DNA of 64,000 nt. Source: G963668185 sp965237445. GTDB taxonomy: Bacteria > Chloroflexota > Dehalococcoidia > Lucifugimonadales > G963668185. Under the pieces are notes generated by a model. It saw only the letters and a list, made by a program, of their open reading frames with translations, did not search any database and had not been told where the DNA came from. Positions 8,741 to 17,231 of this stretch are shown piece after piece. The stretch is taken from NCBI GenBank assembly GCA_965237445.1, contig OZ250142.1:2666001-2730000 (forward strand), written 5' to 3'. The position numbers were made by a program, and so were the translations under genes. Every line of letters starts with the position of its first letter. The stretch's first letter is position 1.

Positions 8741-10182
8741 GTAGTTCCCCTCGGCGCGTTGGAAATCTTGTGAAGTTCACGTCCGGACAGAACTTCACTG
8801 CGACTTGCCCATGATCGCGCTACGATTGCATCGTAGAGACCTTGTTGCTCCCTCACATTGCTGTCGCGATTGTCCTGGTGAACCTGATAGCTTCCGAGTG
8901 TTTGCCCCTTCACGATATCGATCGCTGAACGAATCTCTTCTTCCAATGTTGTGTCGAAGATGCCGGGATCGTCAGTGCCTACAACGAAGGGAACATCACT
9001 AGCTGCAAATTGGACCAAGGGGTGATGTTTCGTATCAGTAATTCCAGCGATTCGGCGGTTCGAGGTTGGACAAACCTCAATAAATGAGCCCAATGACTTG
9101 ACGCACTCGATGGCGTACTTCTGGCGAAGCCTGACCTCTCTGAGCTTTCGGTCATCGTATTCAGTCTCCAAGGGGCGGTGCTTGTCCGATATATGGAGGC
9201 GGCGTAGCTCCATCTCTACCGCATTGACATCGATGTGAACGCCGTGCAGACGCAAGCCGTCTCTGTGTCGCAGGTCATAGCGTAGCTGGTCGATGCGTTC
9301 GCCGATGCTCTCACCGCGGGTGTGTGGGCCGTACATCTCCGGGTCCACGCCGAGGGCTATGGCGTGACCCAGGCGATGCGCGCCCATTTCGGCTGCCTCA
9401 TGCACCCAACGGACCGCGCTTTCGAGGGACTTGTCGTTGAAGCTCTCTCCGACGTGATACAGGATAGCCAGCGCCCGGTCCGGATGCCGTCGGTTGAAAC
9501 TCTTAACTTCATCGAACAGTTCCCGCTTCTCTTTCGGTGGATGACCCTCCTCGACGTTGCAGAAATCTATGCCCGTAAGCCACTTCCCGTACGGGCCAGT
9601 CGCCGTTTCACGGACCACTTCCCAGTCGGGCCATGGGTCATCTCTCGGAAGGATGACCGCAAAGCGCGGTTGGATGTTGGAGTCCTCGTAATTTGAGTAT
9701 GACTCGAGAACCGCCGCAATTGCGCCCTTAGCTTGGGGCCGTGTGAACGCGTGATTGAGCAGCATCCGCTGTTCAGCGTAGCCTACGTTCTGTTCCCGCT
9801 GCCTTGCGATGACTTTGTGGATGATGCCGCATAGCTCGTCGACAACAGAAGCAAAGCTCGCCTCTCCTCGGAGGAGCTTCGAAAACTCACTGCCGTTGAG
9901 CAGCAGGTCGTACTTGGCCTGGAAGCGTCTGAAATCGCCTCCGTCTCTGTCACCGAACACGAAGAGCCGCCTAAATTCCTCGACGGCTCCTGGGTCGCCC
10001 TGATTACACCTTTCGAGCACATCGCGAATCGGCGGGTGCTCTCCGTAGGCGTCCTCGAACCCAGTCTCGTAGGCACTCCAGTCCACGTCCCGCCTGCTGA
10101 CGAAGTCCAGATAGTCCAGGTAGTGGATGGAGCCGTACATGTGGAGGTGGAGGTCTGCCAGCCGGCCCGTCGAGTTAGCCAT
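8737..10182 (-). CDS. Adenosine deaminase-like metal-dependent hydrolase
   Basis: 481 residues of the amidohydrolase/ADA superfamily. The metal and catalytic motifs are in order: DLHLHMYGSI (HxH, about residues 10-19), ILYHVGES (metal His), MGAHRLGHAIALG (catalytic His region), FIEVCPTSNRRI and FVVGTDDPGIF (metal Asp). At about 480 residues it is longer than housekeeping adenosine deaminases (330-350); the extra sequence is an N-terminal insertion (about 30-150) with FRRFQAKYDLLLNGSEF. It is shorter than the RdrB deaminase of RADAR defence systems. The substrate could be adenosine, a nucleotide or RNA. It is paired with a DUF2513 gene by a 4-base overlap. Confidence 0.8.
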   Translation of the reverse strand: MANSTGRLADLHLHMYGSIHYLDYLDFVSRRDVDWSAYETGFEDAYGEHPPIRDVLERCNQGDPGAVEEFRRLFVFGDRDGGDFRRFQAKYDLLLNGSEFSKLLRGEASFASVVDELCGIIHKVIARQREQNVGYAEQRMLLNHAFTRPQAKGAIAAVLESYSNYEDSNIQPRFAVILPRDDPWPDWEVVRETATGPYGKWLTGIDFCNVEEGHPPKEKRELFDEVKSFNRRHPDRALAILYHVGESFNDKSLESAVRWVHEAAEMGAHRLGHAIALGVDPEMYGPHTRGESIGERIDQLRYDLRHRDGLRLHGVHIDVNAVEMELRRLHISDKHRPLETEYDDRKLREVRLRQKYAIECVKSLGSFIEVCPTSNRRIAGITDTKHHPLVQFAASDVPFVVGTDDPGIFDTTLEEEIRSAIDIVKGQTLGSYQVHQDNRDSNVREQQGLYDAIVARSWASRSEVLSGRELHKISNAPRGTT

Positions 10183-10284
10183 GGAACTGAGTAGCAGAGG
10201 TGCTATGGGGGCCTCCCGTTAGGGTGCCCGGTAGCGCTCAGGCAAAGCTAGACCATCCGTTGTCCGTTGCTGTAAAGTTGCCCC

Positions 10285-11136
10285 ATGGCTGAAAACAGTT
10301 CACGGGACGAGTACGCACACCCCGAGATGCTGGTGGAGACGGGCTGGTTGCGGGAACACCTCGAAGTTCCTGGTGTTCGGGTGATCGACTGTGACGAATG
10401 GCCGATCTACCGGCGCGCACACATTCCGGGGTCGGTAGGGCTTCGGGTGCATCACTACATCAAGCATCCGGATTATCCCAAGAATCCGTTGGTGATGCCG
10501 CCCGACGATTTCTCCAAGCTGATGAGGCGGCTTGGCGTGAGTAACGACACGCTTGTGGTTGCTTACGACGGGTTCGGCGGGCTACATGGTGCGAGAGTTT
10601 GGTGGGTGCTCAACTACTATGGCCACAAGAACGTCAAGGTGTTGAACGGCGGATGGAACAAGTGGCTCGACGAGGGAGGGCCCGCAGACTACAAGAACCC
10701 TTCCCGCGCGGCTGGAGACTTCGAGGTAGCTTCAGTCGACGAGAGTATGAACTGTCCCATCGACTACGGAATCAGCCGCGTGGGGAACACCGACACCGTA
10801 TTTCTGGACGTCCGCTCGAACGAAGAGTGGGACGGCTCAAACAATCGTGGCAACAAGCATGCCGGGCATGTACCTGGCGCAATTCACCTGGAGTGGCTCA
10901 ACTTTGTGACCCGGGACGCGCACCGTACGTTAAAGTCGGCGCATGAGCTGAGGGCGTTGCTGGAGGAGCACGGTGTTACCCCCGACAAGGAGGTCATCCC
11001 GTACTGACAGGGAGGAATCCGTGCGGCGCACGGCGCGTTCGTTCTCAGGCTGCTTGGTTACCAGCGTGTACGCAACTACGATGGCTCTATGCGGGAGTGG
11101 GCCAATCGTGATGACGCTCCCCTAACTCTTGAGTGA
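10285..11136 (+). CDS. Rhodanese-type sulfurtransferase with TGA (selenocysteine?) at the active site
   Basis: A two-domain thiosulfate/3-mercaptopyruvate sulfurtransferase, 283 residues when read through. The N-terminal rhodanese domain has VIDCDEWPIYRRAHIPGSV and the inactive-site-like LVVAYDGFGG; the C-terminal domain has VFLDVRSNEEWDG and HAGHVPGAIHLEW. The active-site loop reads EVIPY-TGA-QGGIRAAHGA, with the TGA at 11005-11007 exactly where the catalytic Cys of CQGGIR belongs. The same frame continues with perfect homology (FVLRLLGYQRVRNYDGSMRE) to a TGA at 11134. The paralogue at 60849 has TGC there (VTYCGGGIAA). A hairpin follows at 11019-11033. Selenocysteine insertion is the favoured reading; otherwise the gene is a pseudogene ending at 11007. 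Confidence 0.82.
11019..11033 (+). promoter_or_regulatory. Candidate bacterial SECIS hairpin (rhodanese)
   Basis: CCGTGC-GGC-GCACGG is a perfect 6-bp stem with a 3-base loop. The loop starts 17 bases after the in-frame TGA and its first base is G. Bacterial SECIS elements are known to lie just downstream of the UGA inside the coding sequence, with a short apical loop carrying an early G. The match is by eye and not scored. Confidence 0.55.
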
Positions 11137-11247
11137 CCAGCTTGGACGGAGTGGGATCGGTAAGGGGCCGAAATGGTTGAAGAAACGGCCCCACAGCTAA
11201 TGCTGCTAGAATGTGACTTAAGAACCTATCTGACGCGGGAGATTTTC

Positions 11248-11565
11248 ATGGTTGAGACATCCACAGAACTCACCAAAGAGGGCGTCCTAGAAGTGCTGAA
11301 GGAGGTCTACGATCCGGAGATTCCGGTAAACATCGTAGACTTGGGCCTTGTGTACGACGTGGACGTGGACGATGGGGACGTTGAGGTGGTTATGACCCTG
11401 ACGTTCGCAGGCTGCGGCATGGGCCCCTACATCGCAATGCAGGCGGAGTGGGCGGTCGCCGAGCTGGAAGAGGTCGAGGACGTAGAAGTACGCGTCGTGT
11501 TCGATCCACCCTGGACGCCGGACATGATCACTGAGGACGGAAGACGCCTCCTGGGCCTAGACTGA
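11248..11565 (+). CDS. MIP18 family (DUF59) iron-sulfur assembly protein
   Basis: 105 residues from the ATG at 11248. The DUF59 signature is LKEVYDPEIPVNIVDLGLVY followed by MTLTFAGCGMGPYIAMQAEW and the terminal VVFDPPWTPDMITEDGRR. These proteins (SufT/PaaD-like) act in Fe-S cluster maturation. The gene lies 34 bases upstream of an Mrp-type P-loop ATPase, the usual functional partner. An upstream in-frame ATG at 11173 would add 25 residues with no family similarity. Confidence 0.93.
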   Translation: MVETSTELTKEGVLEVLKEVYDPEIPVNIVDLGLVYDVDVDDGDVEVVMTLTFAGCGMGPYIAMQAEWAVAELEEVEDVEVRVVFDPPWTPDMITEDGRRLLGLD

Positions 11566-11599
11566 CAGGCCCAGATAGACGGCTCGCAGCCGACGACAA

Positions 11600-12442
11600 A
11601 TGACACAACCCGGAACCAAACGCGAACCGCCCGACGAGCAGGAGATCGCCCAAGCGCGGTCCCGAATCCAGAACATGAAGCGGTCGTTCGAGCAGCGGCG
11701 GGCTATCACCGAGGCCTTAAGCAAGATCCGATGCAAGATTGGCGTTTACAGTGGTAAGGGGGGCGTCGGCAAGACCACCGTTGCCGTTAATCTGGCGGTT
11801 ACGCTAGCGCGAGAGGGGCACAGCGTTGGCATACTCGACGCAGATATCGACTGCCCCAACGTGGTCAGGGCAATGAAGGTGTTCGAGCCGCCCATCGTGG
11901 ACGAGAACCGCACAATGATCCCTTCGGAAAGGTTCGGCGTGCAGGTCATGTCCATGGCCTTCTTCCAAGAGAACGAGGAGGAGGCGATCATCTGGCGCGG
12001 TCCGATGATCCACAATGCGATCAACCAACTTCTCCAGTCCACGGACTGGGGTGAACTCGACTACCTGATCATAGACCTGCCGCCGGGAACTTCCGATGCG
12101 CCGCTGACAATCATGCAATCGCTGACGATGGACGGCTTCATCGTGGTCACAACTCCACAAGAGCTAGCGCAGATCGACGCGTTGCGGTCGGCGAACATGA
12201 TTCGCAAGCTGCGAGTCGAGGTGCTGGGAGTGGTTGAGAACTTCTCCGGCCGTATCTTTGGCTCCGGCGGGGGCAAGGAGTTGTCAGAACGACTCGGTAC
12301 CGAGTTCATGGGCCGCTTCGAGCTCCGGTCGGACTACCGCGACACATCCAAGCCGGCATGCCTGACCAGTAAGAGGGTCCGAAGCGAGTACAACCACGTG
12401 GCCGACAAGCTTCTGGCATTGACGGCACCCGCCGAGGACTAG
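11600..12442 (+). CDS. mrp: Mrp/NBP35-family Fe-S carrier ATPase
   Basis: 280 residues. The deviant Walker A GVYSGKGGVGKTTVAVNLAV (about 48-67) and Walker B LIIDLPPGTSDAPLT mark the Mrp/Nbp35 family, which carries and transfers Fe-S clusters. The usual CxxC near the C-terminus is not obvious; the only late Cys seen is in KPACLTSKRV. It follows the MIP18-like gene and precedes the DsbA-like gene by 5 bases, so the three are likely one operon. Confidence 0.93.
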   Translation: MTQPGTKREPPDEQEIAQARSRIQNMKRSFEQRRAITEALSKIRCKIGVYSGKGGVGKTTVAVNLAVTLAREGHSVGILDADIDCPNVVRAMKVFEPPIVDENRTMIPSERFGVQVMSMAFFQENEEEAIIWRGPMIHNAINQLLQSTDWGELDYLIIDLPPGTSDAPLTIMQSLTMDGFIVVTTPQELAQIDALRSANMIRKLRVEVLGVVENFSGRIFGSGGGKELSERLGTEFMGRFELRSDYRDTSKPACLTSKRVRSEYNHVADKLLALTAPAED

Positions 12443-12447
12443 CCCCC

Positions 12448-13071
12448 GTGGGGACCGACCAGCCGATCCCAGTCATCTTCTGGTATGACTACATATGACC
12501 CTGGTGCTACATCGGCCTGGCCAGGCTCGACAGATTGGCCGATGAGTTCAGCGTAGAGCTGACCGGGAGGCCATTTCTCCTTCGGCCGGATACTCCCAAA
12601 GAAGGTAGGCCGAAGGAACTCTACCCCGGGCAGGTACCCGGAGAACTCACACGGCTCGCTTGCAGAGATTGCCAAAGATGCCGGAGTGGAGATGCGCCAG
12701 CCGGACGTCACTCCCTACGCACTCTACGCCCTTCAGGCTACTGAGTACGCTCGCGAGCACGGCAGCTTCGAAGAGTTCCACCGCTCGGCCTTCCGCGCTT
12801 ACTGGGCCGAGTGCCGGGACATCGGCAGCCTCGACGTCGTCAGAGTCATCGCCGAGTCGAACGACCTCGACTGGGGGGAACTAGGCCCGCTCCTCCAGAA
12901 GAGGACCGCTATGAGGCCACGGTGCTCTCTCAGATGCGTGAAGCATCGGCCATGGGGATCAAGAGCGTGCCCGCGTTTGCCATAGGAAAGTACGTGTTCA
13001 GCGGGGCTCAGCCGTACGAGTTCTTCAGGTCAGTTGCTGTCAGGGTGCTGGACGAGCGGGAAGACCCGTAA
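12448..13071 (+). CDS. DsbA/FrnE-like thiol oxidoreductase with TGA (selenocysteine?) in the UxxC motif; two frameshifts
   Basis: A DsbA-family (FrnE/2-hydroxychromene-2-carboxylate isomerase-like) protein of about 205 residues. From the GTG at 12448 it reads IPVIFWYDYI-TGA-PWCYIGLARLDRLADEF. The TGA at 12496-12498 takes the place of the first Cys of the CPWC redox motif; the second Cys is present. Downstream, family homology continues: MRQPDVTPYALYALQATEYA, FEEFHRSAFRAYW, then MGIKSVPAFAIGKYVFSGAQ. Two single-base frame changes, near 12640 and 12895, are needed to join these blocks. The TGA is best explained as selenocysteine (UxxC); the frameshifts suggest errors or decay. It is directly downstream of mrp. 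Confidence 0.75.
12514..12527 (+). promoter_or_regulatory. Candidate bacterial SECIS hairpin (DsbA-like)
   Basis: G-GCCT-GGCC-AGGC-T: a GCCT/AGGC stem closed by a G-T pair, with a four-base loop GGCC that starts 20 bases after the TGA and begins with G. A larger alternative stem (ATCGGCC at 12511-12517 with GGCCGAT further downstream) could also form. Weaker than the rhodanese hairpin. Confidence 0.4.
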
Positions 13072-13096
13072 GTACGAACAAATCCCGCCAAGAGGC

Positions 13097-13659
13097 TCAC
13101 GTCCTTGGCTGGAACACCGAAGTCAGGTCGAGGTCAATGCCTTCAAGTACGACGGACCTTGGAGCGTCGTCCACTCCGTAGTTACCGTCTTCGTTGAATC
13201 GTCTGGCATCCGATAGGGTCATAACCCAAATCCTTCCAGCGTCGGGATCGACAATCCAGTACTCCCGCACGCCGTGCTCCGCGTACGCATCCATTTTTCG
13301 CGCCAATCCCTGCTCGCGGAGGCAGGTAAGAGAACCTCAACTACAAGGTCAGGGGAGCCGCAAACATTCTCATGGGTGATGATGTGCCCACGGCTGGAGG
13401 AAACGAACAGCAGGTCAGGCTGCACGACATTTTCTTCCGACAGCACCACGTCGCAGGGAGCCAGGAGCACTTCTCCCAGTGCACTTTGGCTGACAAAGGC
13501 GCTGATCTGCGTGAAAAGGCTGCCAACAATCCTCTGGTGATTGACACTCGGCGCCGGCGGCATAATTAACTCTCCATTCAGCAATTCCCAGCGCTCATCG
13601 TCGGGAGTCTTTCGGTAGTCCTCGTAAGTGGACCTGGTCGCTGTGGTTGGTTCGACCAA
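13097..13659 (-). CDS. Uma2 family (DUF820) endonuclease-like protein, frameshifted
   Basis: Uma2 proteins adopt a PD-(D/E)XK restriction-endonuclease fold. Visible are the N-terminal YRKTPDDERWELLNGELI, the nuclease core VQPDLLFVSSSRGHI with SPDLVVEVLLPASASRD, and the C-terminal AYAEHGVREYWIVDPDAGRI. The last part is in a different frame from the first two; a one-base shift near 13298 joins them. The TTG start at 13659 is chosen for its AGGAGG site (13665-13670) at ideal spacing. The family is typically present in many copies in Chloroflexota and cyanobacteria, with unknown role. Confidence 0.85.
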
Positions 13660-13685
13660 TGCCGCCTCCTTTCACCTTTGCTGTT

Positions 13686-13934
13686 CTAACCTTCCTTAAA
13701 TTCCTCTAGCTGCCCCGCCCTCTCGTTGTCATGTGCTACACGCTTTGCTTGCTCCAGCAATTCGATCGGCACGTGCACTCGGTGCGGGATGAAGGGGTTC
13801 ACGCCGAGAATTCCGTAGCCTCCGCCCAAGGGCTTCACAAATGCGGGAATGCCCTCGGCTTCGAGTCGTTGCACGACGAGACTCGCCTCAATTTCGTTGG
13901 GGAACGATGCGAGAGCAACCATTTTCCTATTCAA
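13686..13934 (-). CDS. DUF2007 family small protein (putative signal transducer)
   Basis: 82 residues. VALASFPNEIEASLVVQRLE followed by AEGIPAFVKP and a hydrophobic VPIELLEQAKRVA segment is the DUF2007 pattern, a ferredoxin-like small domain of unknown function. It lies upstream of the Uma2 gene on the same strand. The ATG at 13934 is about 100 bases from the divergent hydrolase gene. Confidence 0.75.
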   Translation of the reverse strand: MNRKMVALASFPNEIEASLVVQRLEAEGIPAFVKPLGGGYGILGVNPFIPHRVHVPIELLEQAKRVAHDNERAGQLEEFKEG

Positions 13935-14035
13935 CGATCTTCATCTCCGGCCGCATTCGCTTTCTTGTTCTGCCACTAGCCCTGTGCTACATTCTACCGC
14001 GCACTTCCCCACCCGTTCGCAGAAAGGGTTGACCT

Positions 14036-15788
14036 ATGTCCGAGTCCTACAACGTCAAGGTAGAGCAAAACCTCCCGATCATGCTGAGGGACGGCACCAT
14101 GACGTACGCCGACGTGTACCGGCCGGACGCGCCCGGCGCCTTCCCTGCCCTGCTCCAGCGTACGCCTTACGATAAGAGCGCTCCGAACATGCGCGTCTCT
14201 ACGATCGACCCCATCTATGCAGCCTCACGGGGGTACGCCGCAGTCATCCAAGACGTGCGGGGACGCTATTCGTCGGAAGGCGAGTTCTACACTTTTGTGA
14301 ATGAGTCGGATGATGGGCATGTCTCGATTGATTCGGTTGCATCCCAGAGCTGGTGCTCGGGCAAGGTTGGCATGTGGGGGTCCTCCTACGTTGGGGCTAC
14401 GCAGTGGCTGGCCGCGATGTCCAAGCCAGAAGCATTGGCCGCGATCGTGCCGGGCGTGACGGCCTCCGACTATCACGAGGGCTGGACATGGCAAGGCGGC
14501 GCCTTCGAGTTGGGGTTCAACCTGTCCTGGTCCACACTGTCTCTGGCAACCTCCAACTGGGAGCACCTGGCGAACAGGCTCAGGCTTCCCGAGGGAGGGC
14601 GCGAGCAGTTGATCGACGCTCGAGATGACATCTGCGAGCACTTCAAGAAGCTGCCGCTGAAGGACCTCGAGCACCTGCAGGGCGGGCTGGCGCCGTACTA
14701 CTACGACTGGATGGACCACCCGGAGTTCGACGACTACTGGCGCGGAGTGTGCGTCGAAGAGCACCACCCGGACATAAGCGTTCCCGCGCTGAACTTCGGC
14801 GGCTGGTACGACATCTTCCTTGGCGGGACGATCCGAAACTACACGGGGATGCGCAGTAACGGCGGTAGCGAAGATGCCCGGCGAGGGCCAGCGGCTGATC
14901 ATCGGGCCGTGGATCCACGGCGGGGCTCCGACGCAGATCGCGGGCGAGGTGGACTTCGGGCTCCGGGGCGCCTCCGGTACGTTCGGCCTGCAGGAGCGGG
15001 CGTTCCGATTCTACGACCACTGGTTGAAGGGCGAGGACAACGGACTGATGGAGGAGAAGCCGGTCCAGATCTTCGTGATGGGCATCAACCGGTGGCGCGG
15101 CGAGGACGAGTGGCCGCTGGAGCGAGCGGAAGACATCAGGTACTACCTGCATAGCGCGGGCAAGGCGAACACGCTGAACGGCAACGGCAGTCTTTCTCCG
15201 GAATCGCCGGGGCACGAGCCGCCTGACACGTTCGTGTACAACCCAATCAACCCCGTGCCGACGGCGGGCGGCGGGCTGTGCTGCGACCCGGGGTTGTTCG
15301 CTCCGGGAGCGTTCGATCACAGCGCGATCGAGGCGAGGGAGGACGTTCTCGTGTACTCGACGCCGCCGCTCGAGGAGGACGTGGAGGTGACGGGGCCGGT
15401 CACGGTGACGCTGTACGCGACGAGCTCGGCCGTGGATACGGACTTCACAGGCAAGCTGCTGGACGTCTCCGAGTGCGGATTCGCGCGGAACCTGACGGAC
15501 GGGATCATCCGGGCAAGGTACCGGACGCCGAGGACGCCGGCGAGCTTTCTCGAGGCGGGCCGGGTGTATGAGTACACCATCGACCTGTGGGCGACGAGCA
15601 ACGTCTTCAGGAAGGGCCACCAGATACGGCTGGAGATCTCGAGCAGCAACTTCCCGAGATTCGACCGCAACCTGAACACTGGCGAGTCGATTGCTGCCGG
15701 CGAGCGCTTCGTGCCGGCGCTGCAGACGGTGCTCCACAGCGCGGAGCACGCTTCACACGTGACGCTTCCGATCGTGCCGGCAGGTTAG
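14036..15788 (+). CDS. CocE/NonD family hydrolase (X-Pro dipeptidyl-peptidase-like), frameshifted
   Basis: About 580 residues when joined. The alpha/beta-hydrolase domain has LRDGTMTYADVYRPDAPG, YAAVIQDVRGRYSSEGEF and the nucleophile elbow VGMWGSSYVGATQWLAA; the C-terminal jelly-roll domain has FTGKLLDVSECGFARNLTDG and RKGHQIRLEISSSNFPRFDR. The first 270 or so residues (to NYTGMRSNGG) are in one frame and the rest (from GEGQRLIIGPWIHGG) in another; one base near 14870-14885 restores continuity. Family members hydrolyse esters, amides or glutaryl-acylase type substrates; the substrate here is unknown. It is probably a single intact gene with a sequencing indel. Confidence 0.88.
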
Positions 15789-15820
15789 GCAGGGCGCGGC
15801 CCTGCTGGGCGCTCAGCGGA

Positions 15821-15849
15821 GCCCTTCGACAGGCTCAGGGCGAACGGTG
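15821..15849. repeat. Dispersed palindromic repeat
   Basis: GCCCT-TCGACAGGCTC-AGGGC followed by GAACGGTG forms a short hairpin just after the CocE gene. The same kind of text recurs in altered form at about 46950-46985 (GCTCAGGGCGGGCTTCGCTG...TGTCGAAGG). It may act as a REP-like element or a weak terminator. Confidence 0.5.
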
Positions 15850-15893
15850 TTGGTGAAGGGCATCCACATGAGGACATTTACAGACCATAAGTG

Positions 15894-17057
15894 TTAGTTG
15901 TCTTCTTGGTTGGCTTCGTCTACGAACGTGTCTACCAGTGGGGTGATCTGCTCGATGAACCTTCGCGTCGTTTGGCCGATTAGCGTTGCGAAGTCGCGAT
16001 TCAGGGTGTTAGTGCCTAGAGGTACTTTGACGGTGCCTGCGTCGATCTGTTGATCTTCATGGAGTTTTAGAGCGGCGAAGCGTGATTCCATATCTGGCTT
16101 GTAATGTGCGAATTCGACCTCTGCAGAGAATTTGCCCTCATCGCCTTTCGGGTACAGGTTGACGCGGTAGGATAACCCCCAGTTACTCCAAGGCTTTCTC
16201 TTGTACCAGAGGTGATAGTAGCGATGATGCAACCAGCCTCCTGCCCATTTGCTACGTCTGTCTGGACGCATATTCGCCTGCAGATTGTCGACCGCTGCGT
16301 CTCTAATGCTTCTGAGAAATCCTGTGACTACGTCGTTCTTGTTTCGGGCGTACGCTTTTCGTAAGTTAGATGCGAAATTGTTGCTGCTTGTGCCCCCGCT
16401 TTCTGTAGAGTCTTCTCCAACGTTGATGACAAGTTCATCAATGCCAGACATCGGAATGATTGTGGACGCCTGCACGTACAGCGAGTTGGTGTTCGCGTCG
16501 CGGTGAGGTGTCAGTTTAACGCAGGTGATTAAGTTCTCCCCCGGAGCCTTGTCATTGAGCCACAATACGGCGGAGGTGACTTCTGGAGCGAAACGATGGC
16601 TGGCCAGAATGATTCGCTGATCGTTGTTTAGAGCGTTAAGGTCGTCTGCGCCGATGTGCTGAATCAGCCGATCTGCGGCCTGTTCTTGCGAAATTGTCTC
16701 CTTACTCGCCAACATGCGGATAATGTCGTCGGAACTGGCTCGATGAAGGTAGCTTGCGTACTTGATGGCTTGCCAATGGACATCGGTGCCTGAGTCGTCT
16801 CTCTTGAGTTCTATCACAACTAGCTTGCCGTCCTCGTCTACGGCGAGCAGGTCAAGTCTTTCATTGGTCCGATCAAAGCCACTGAACTCTTTGGCGATGA
16901 CGAGCAAATTCTCGCCTAAGATGCCGGGATTGGCGGCCACCCACTCCTGGATGTCGCGCCGTTCGCGAATACCGAGGTGGCTGAAGTCAACCTCCTCGAT
17001 CGTTTCCGTTGCCTGGTTTTCGGGGTTGACGCGGAACAGTTGTGGCTCGGTGCTCAT
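15894..17057 (-). CDS. DUF91/NucS-like nuclease-fold protein
   Basis: 387 residues. The N-terminal domain has LGIRERRDIQEWVAANPGIL, then NERLDLLAVDEDGKLVVIEL followed by KRDD, a PD-(D/E)XK active site as in NucS/DUF91 nucleases, which cleave branched or mismatched DNA. The middle has a helix-rich ALNNDQRIILASHRFAPEV segment, and the C-terminal part is unrecognised. It stands alone between acsA and the CocE gene. Housekeeping NucS is about 230 residues, so this is an extended relative, perhaps defence-associated; that role is inference. Confidence 0.72.
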   Translation of the reverse strand: MSTEPQLFRVNPENQATETIEEVDFSHLGIRERRDIQEWVAANPGILGENLLVIAKEFSGFDRTNERLDLLAVDEDGKLVVIELKRDDSGTDVHWQAIKYASYLHRASSDDIIRMLASKETISQEQAADRLIQHIGADDLNALNNDQRIILASHRFAPEVTSAVLWLNDKAPGENLITCVKLTPHRDANTNSLYVQASTIIPMSGIDELVINVGEDSTESGGTSSNNFASNLRKAYARNKNDVVTGFLRSIRDAAVDNLQANMRPDRRSKWAGGWLHHRYYHLWYKRKPWSNWGLSYRVNLYPKGDEGKFSAEVEFAHYKPDMESRFAALKLHEDQQIDAGTVKVPLGTNTLNRDFATLIGQTTRRFIEQITPLVDTFVDEANQEDN

Positions 17058-17231
17058 TTGTGATCCTCCTGCGTAGTGATATCGGCAGAGGGGAGGCCTG
17101 GCTCGTGAGTACTCAAAAGGCGGTTCATGATCCTGGCGCCGTGAGTCCTAGCCTGAAGACTCCTAGATTCCAGCTTTCGCCGGAAAGACGGGGCGACGGT
17201 AATGCTGTGCGGCTCATCCAAAGTGGACGCC

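Noticed and set aside
8737..10182. RADAR RdrB deaminase
   Set aside because: RdrB is much larger and is paired with an RdrA ATPase; neither feature is present here.
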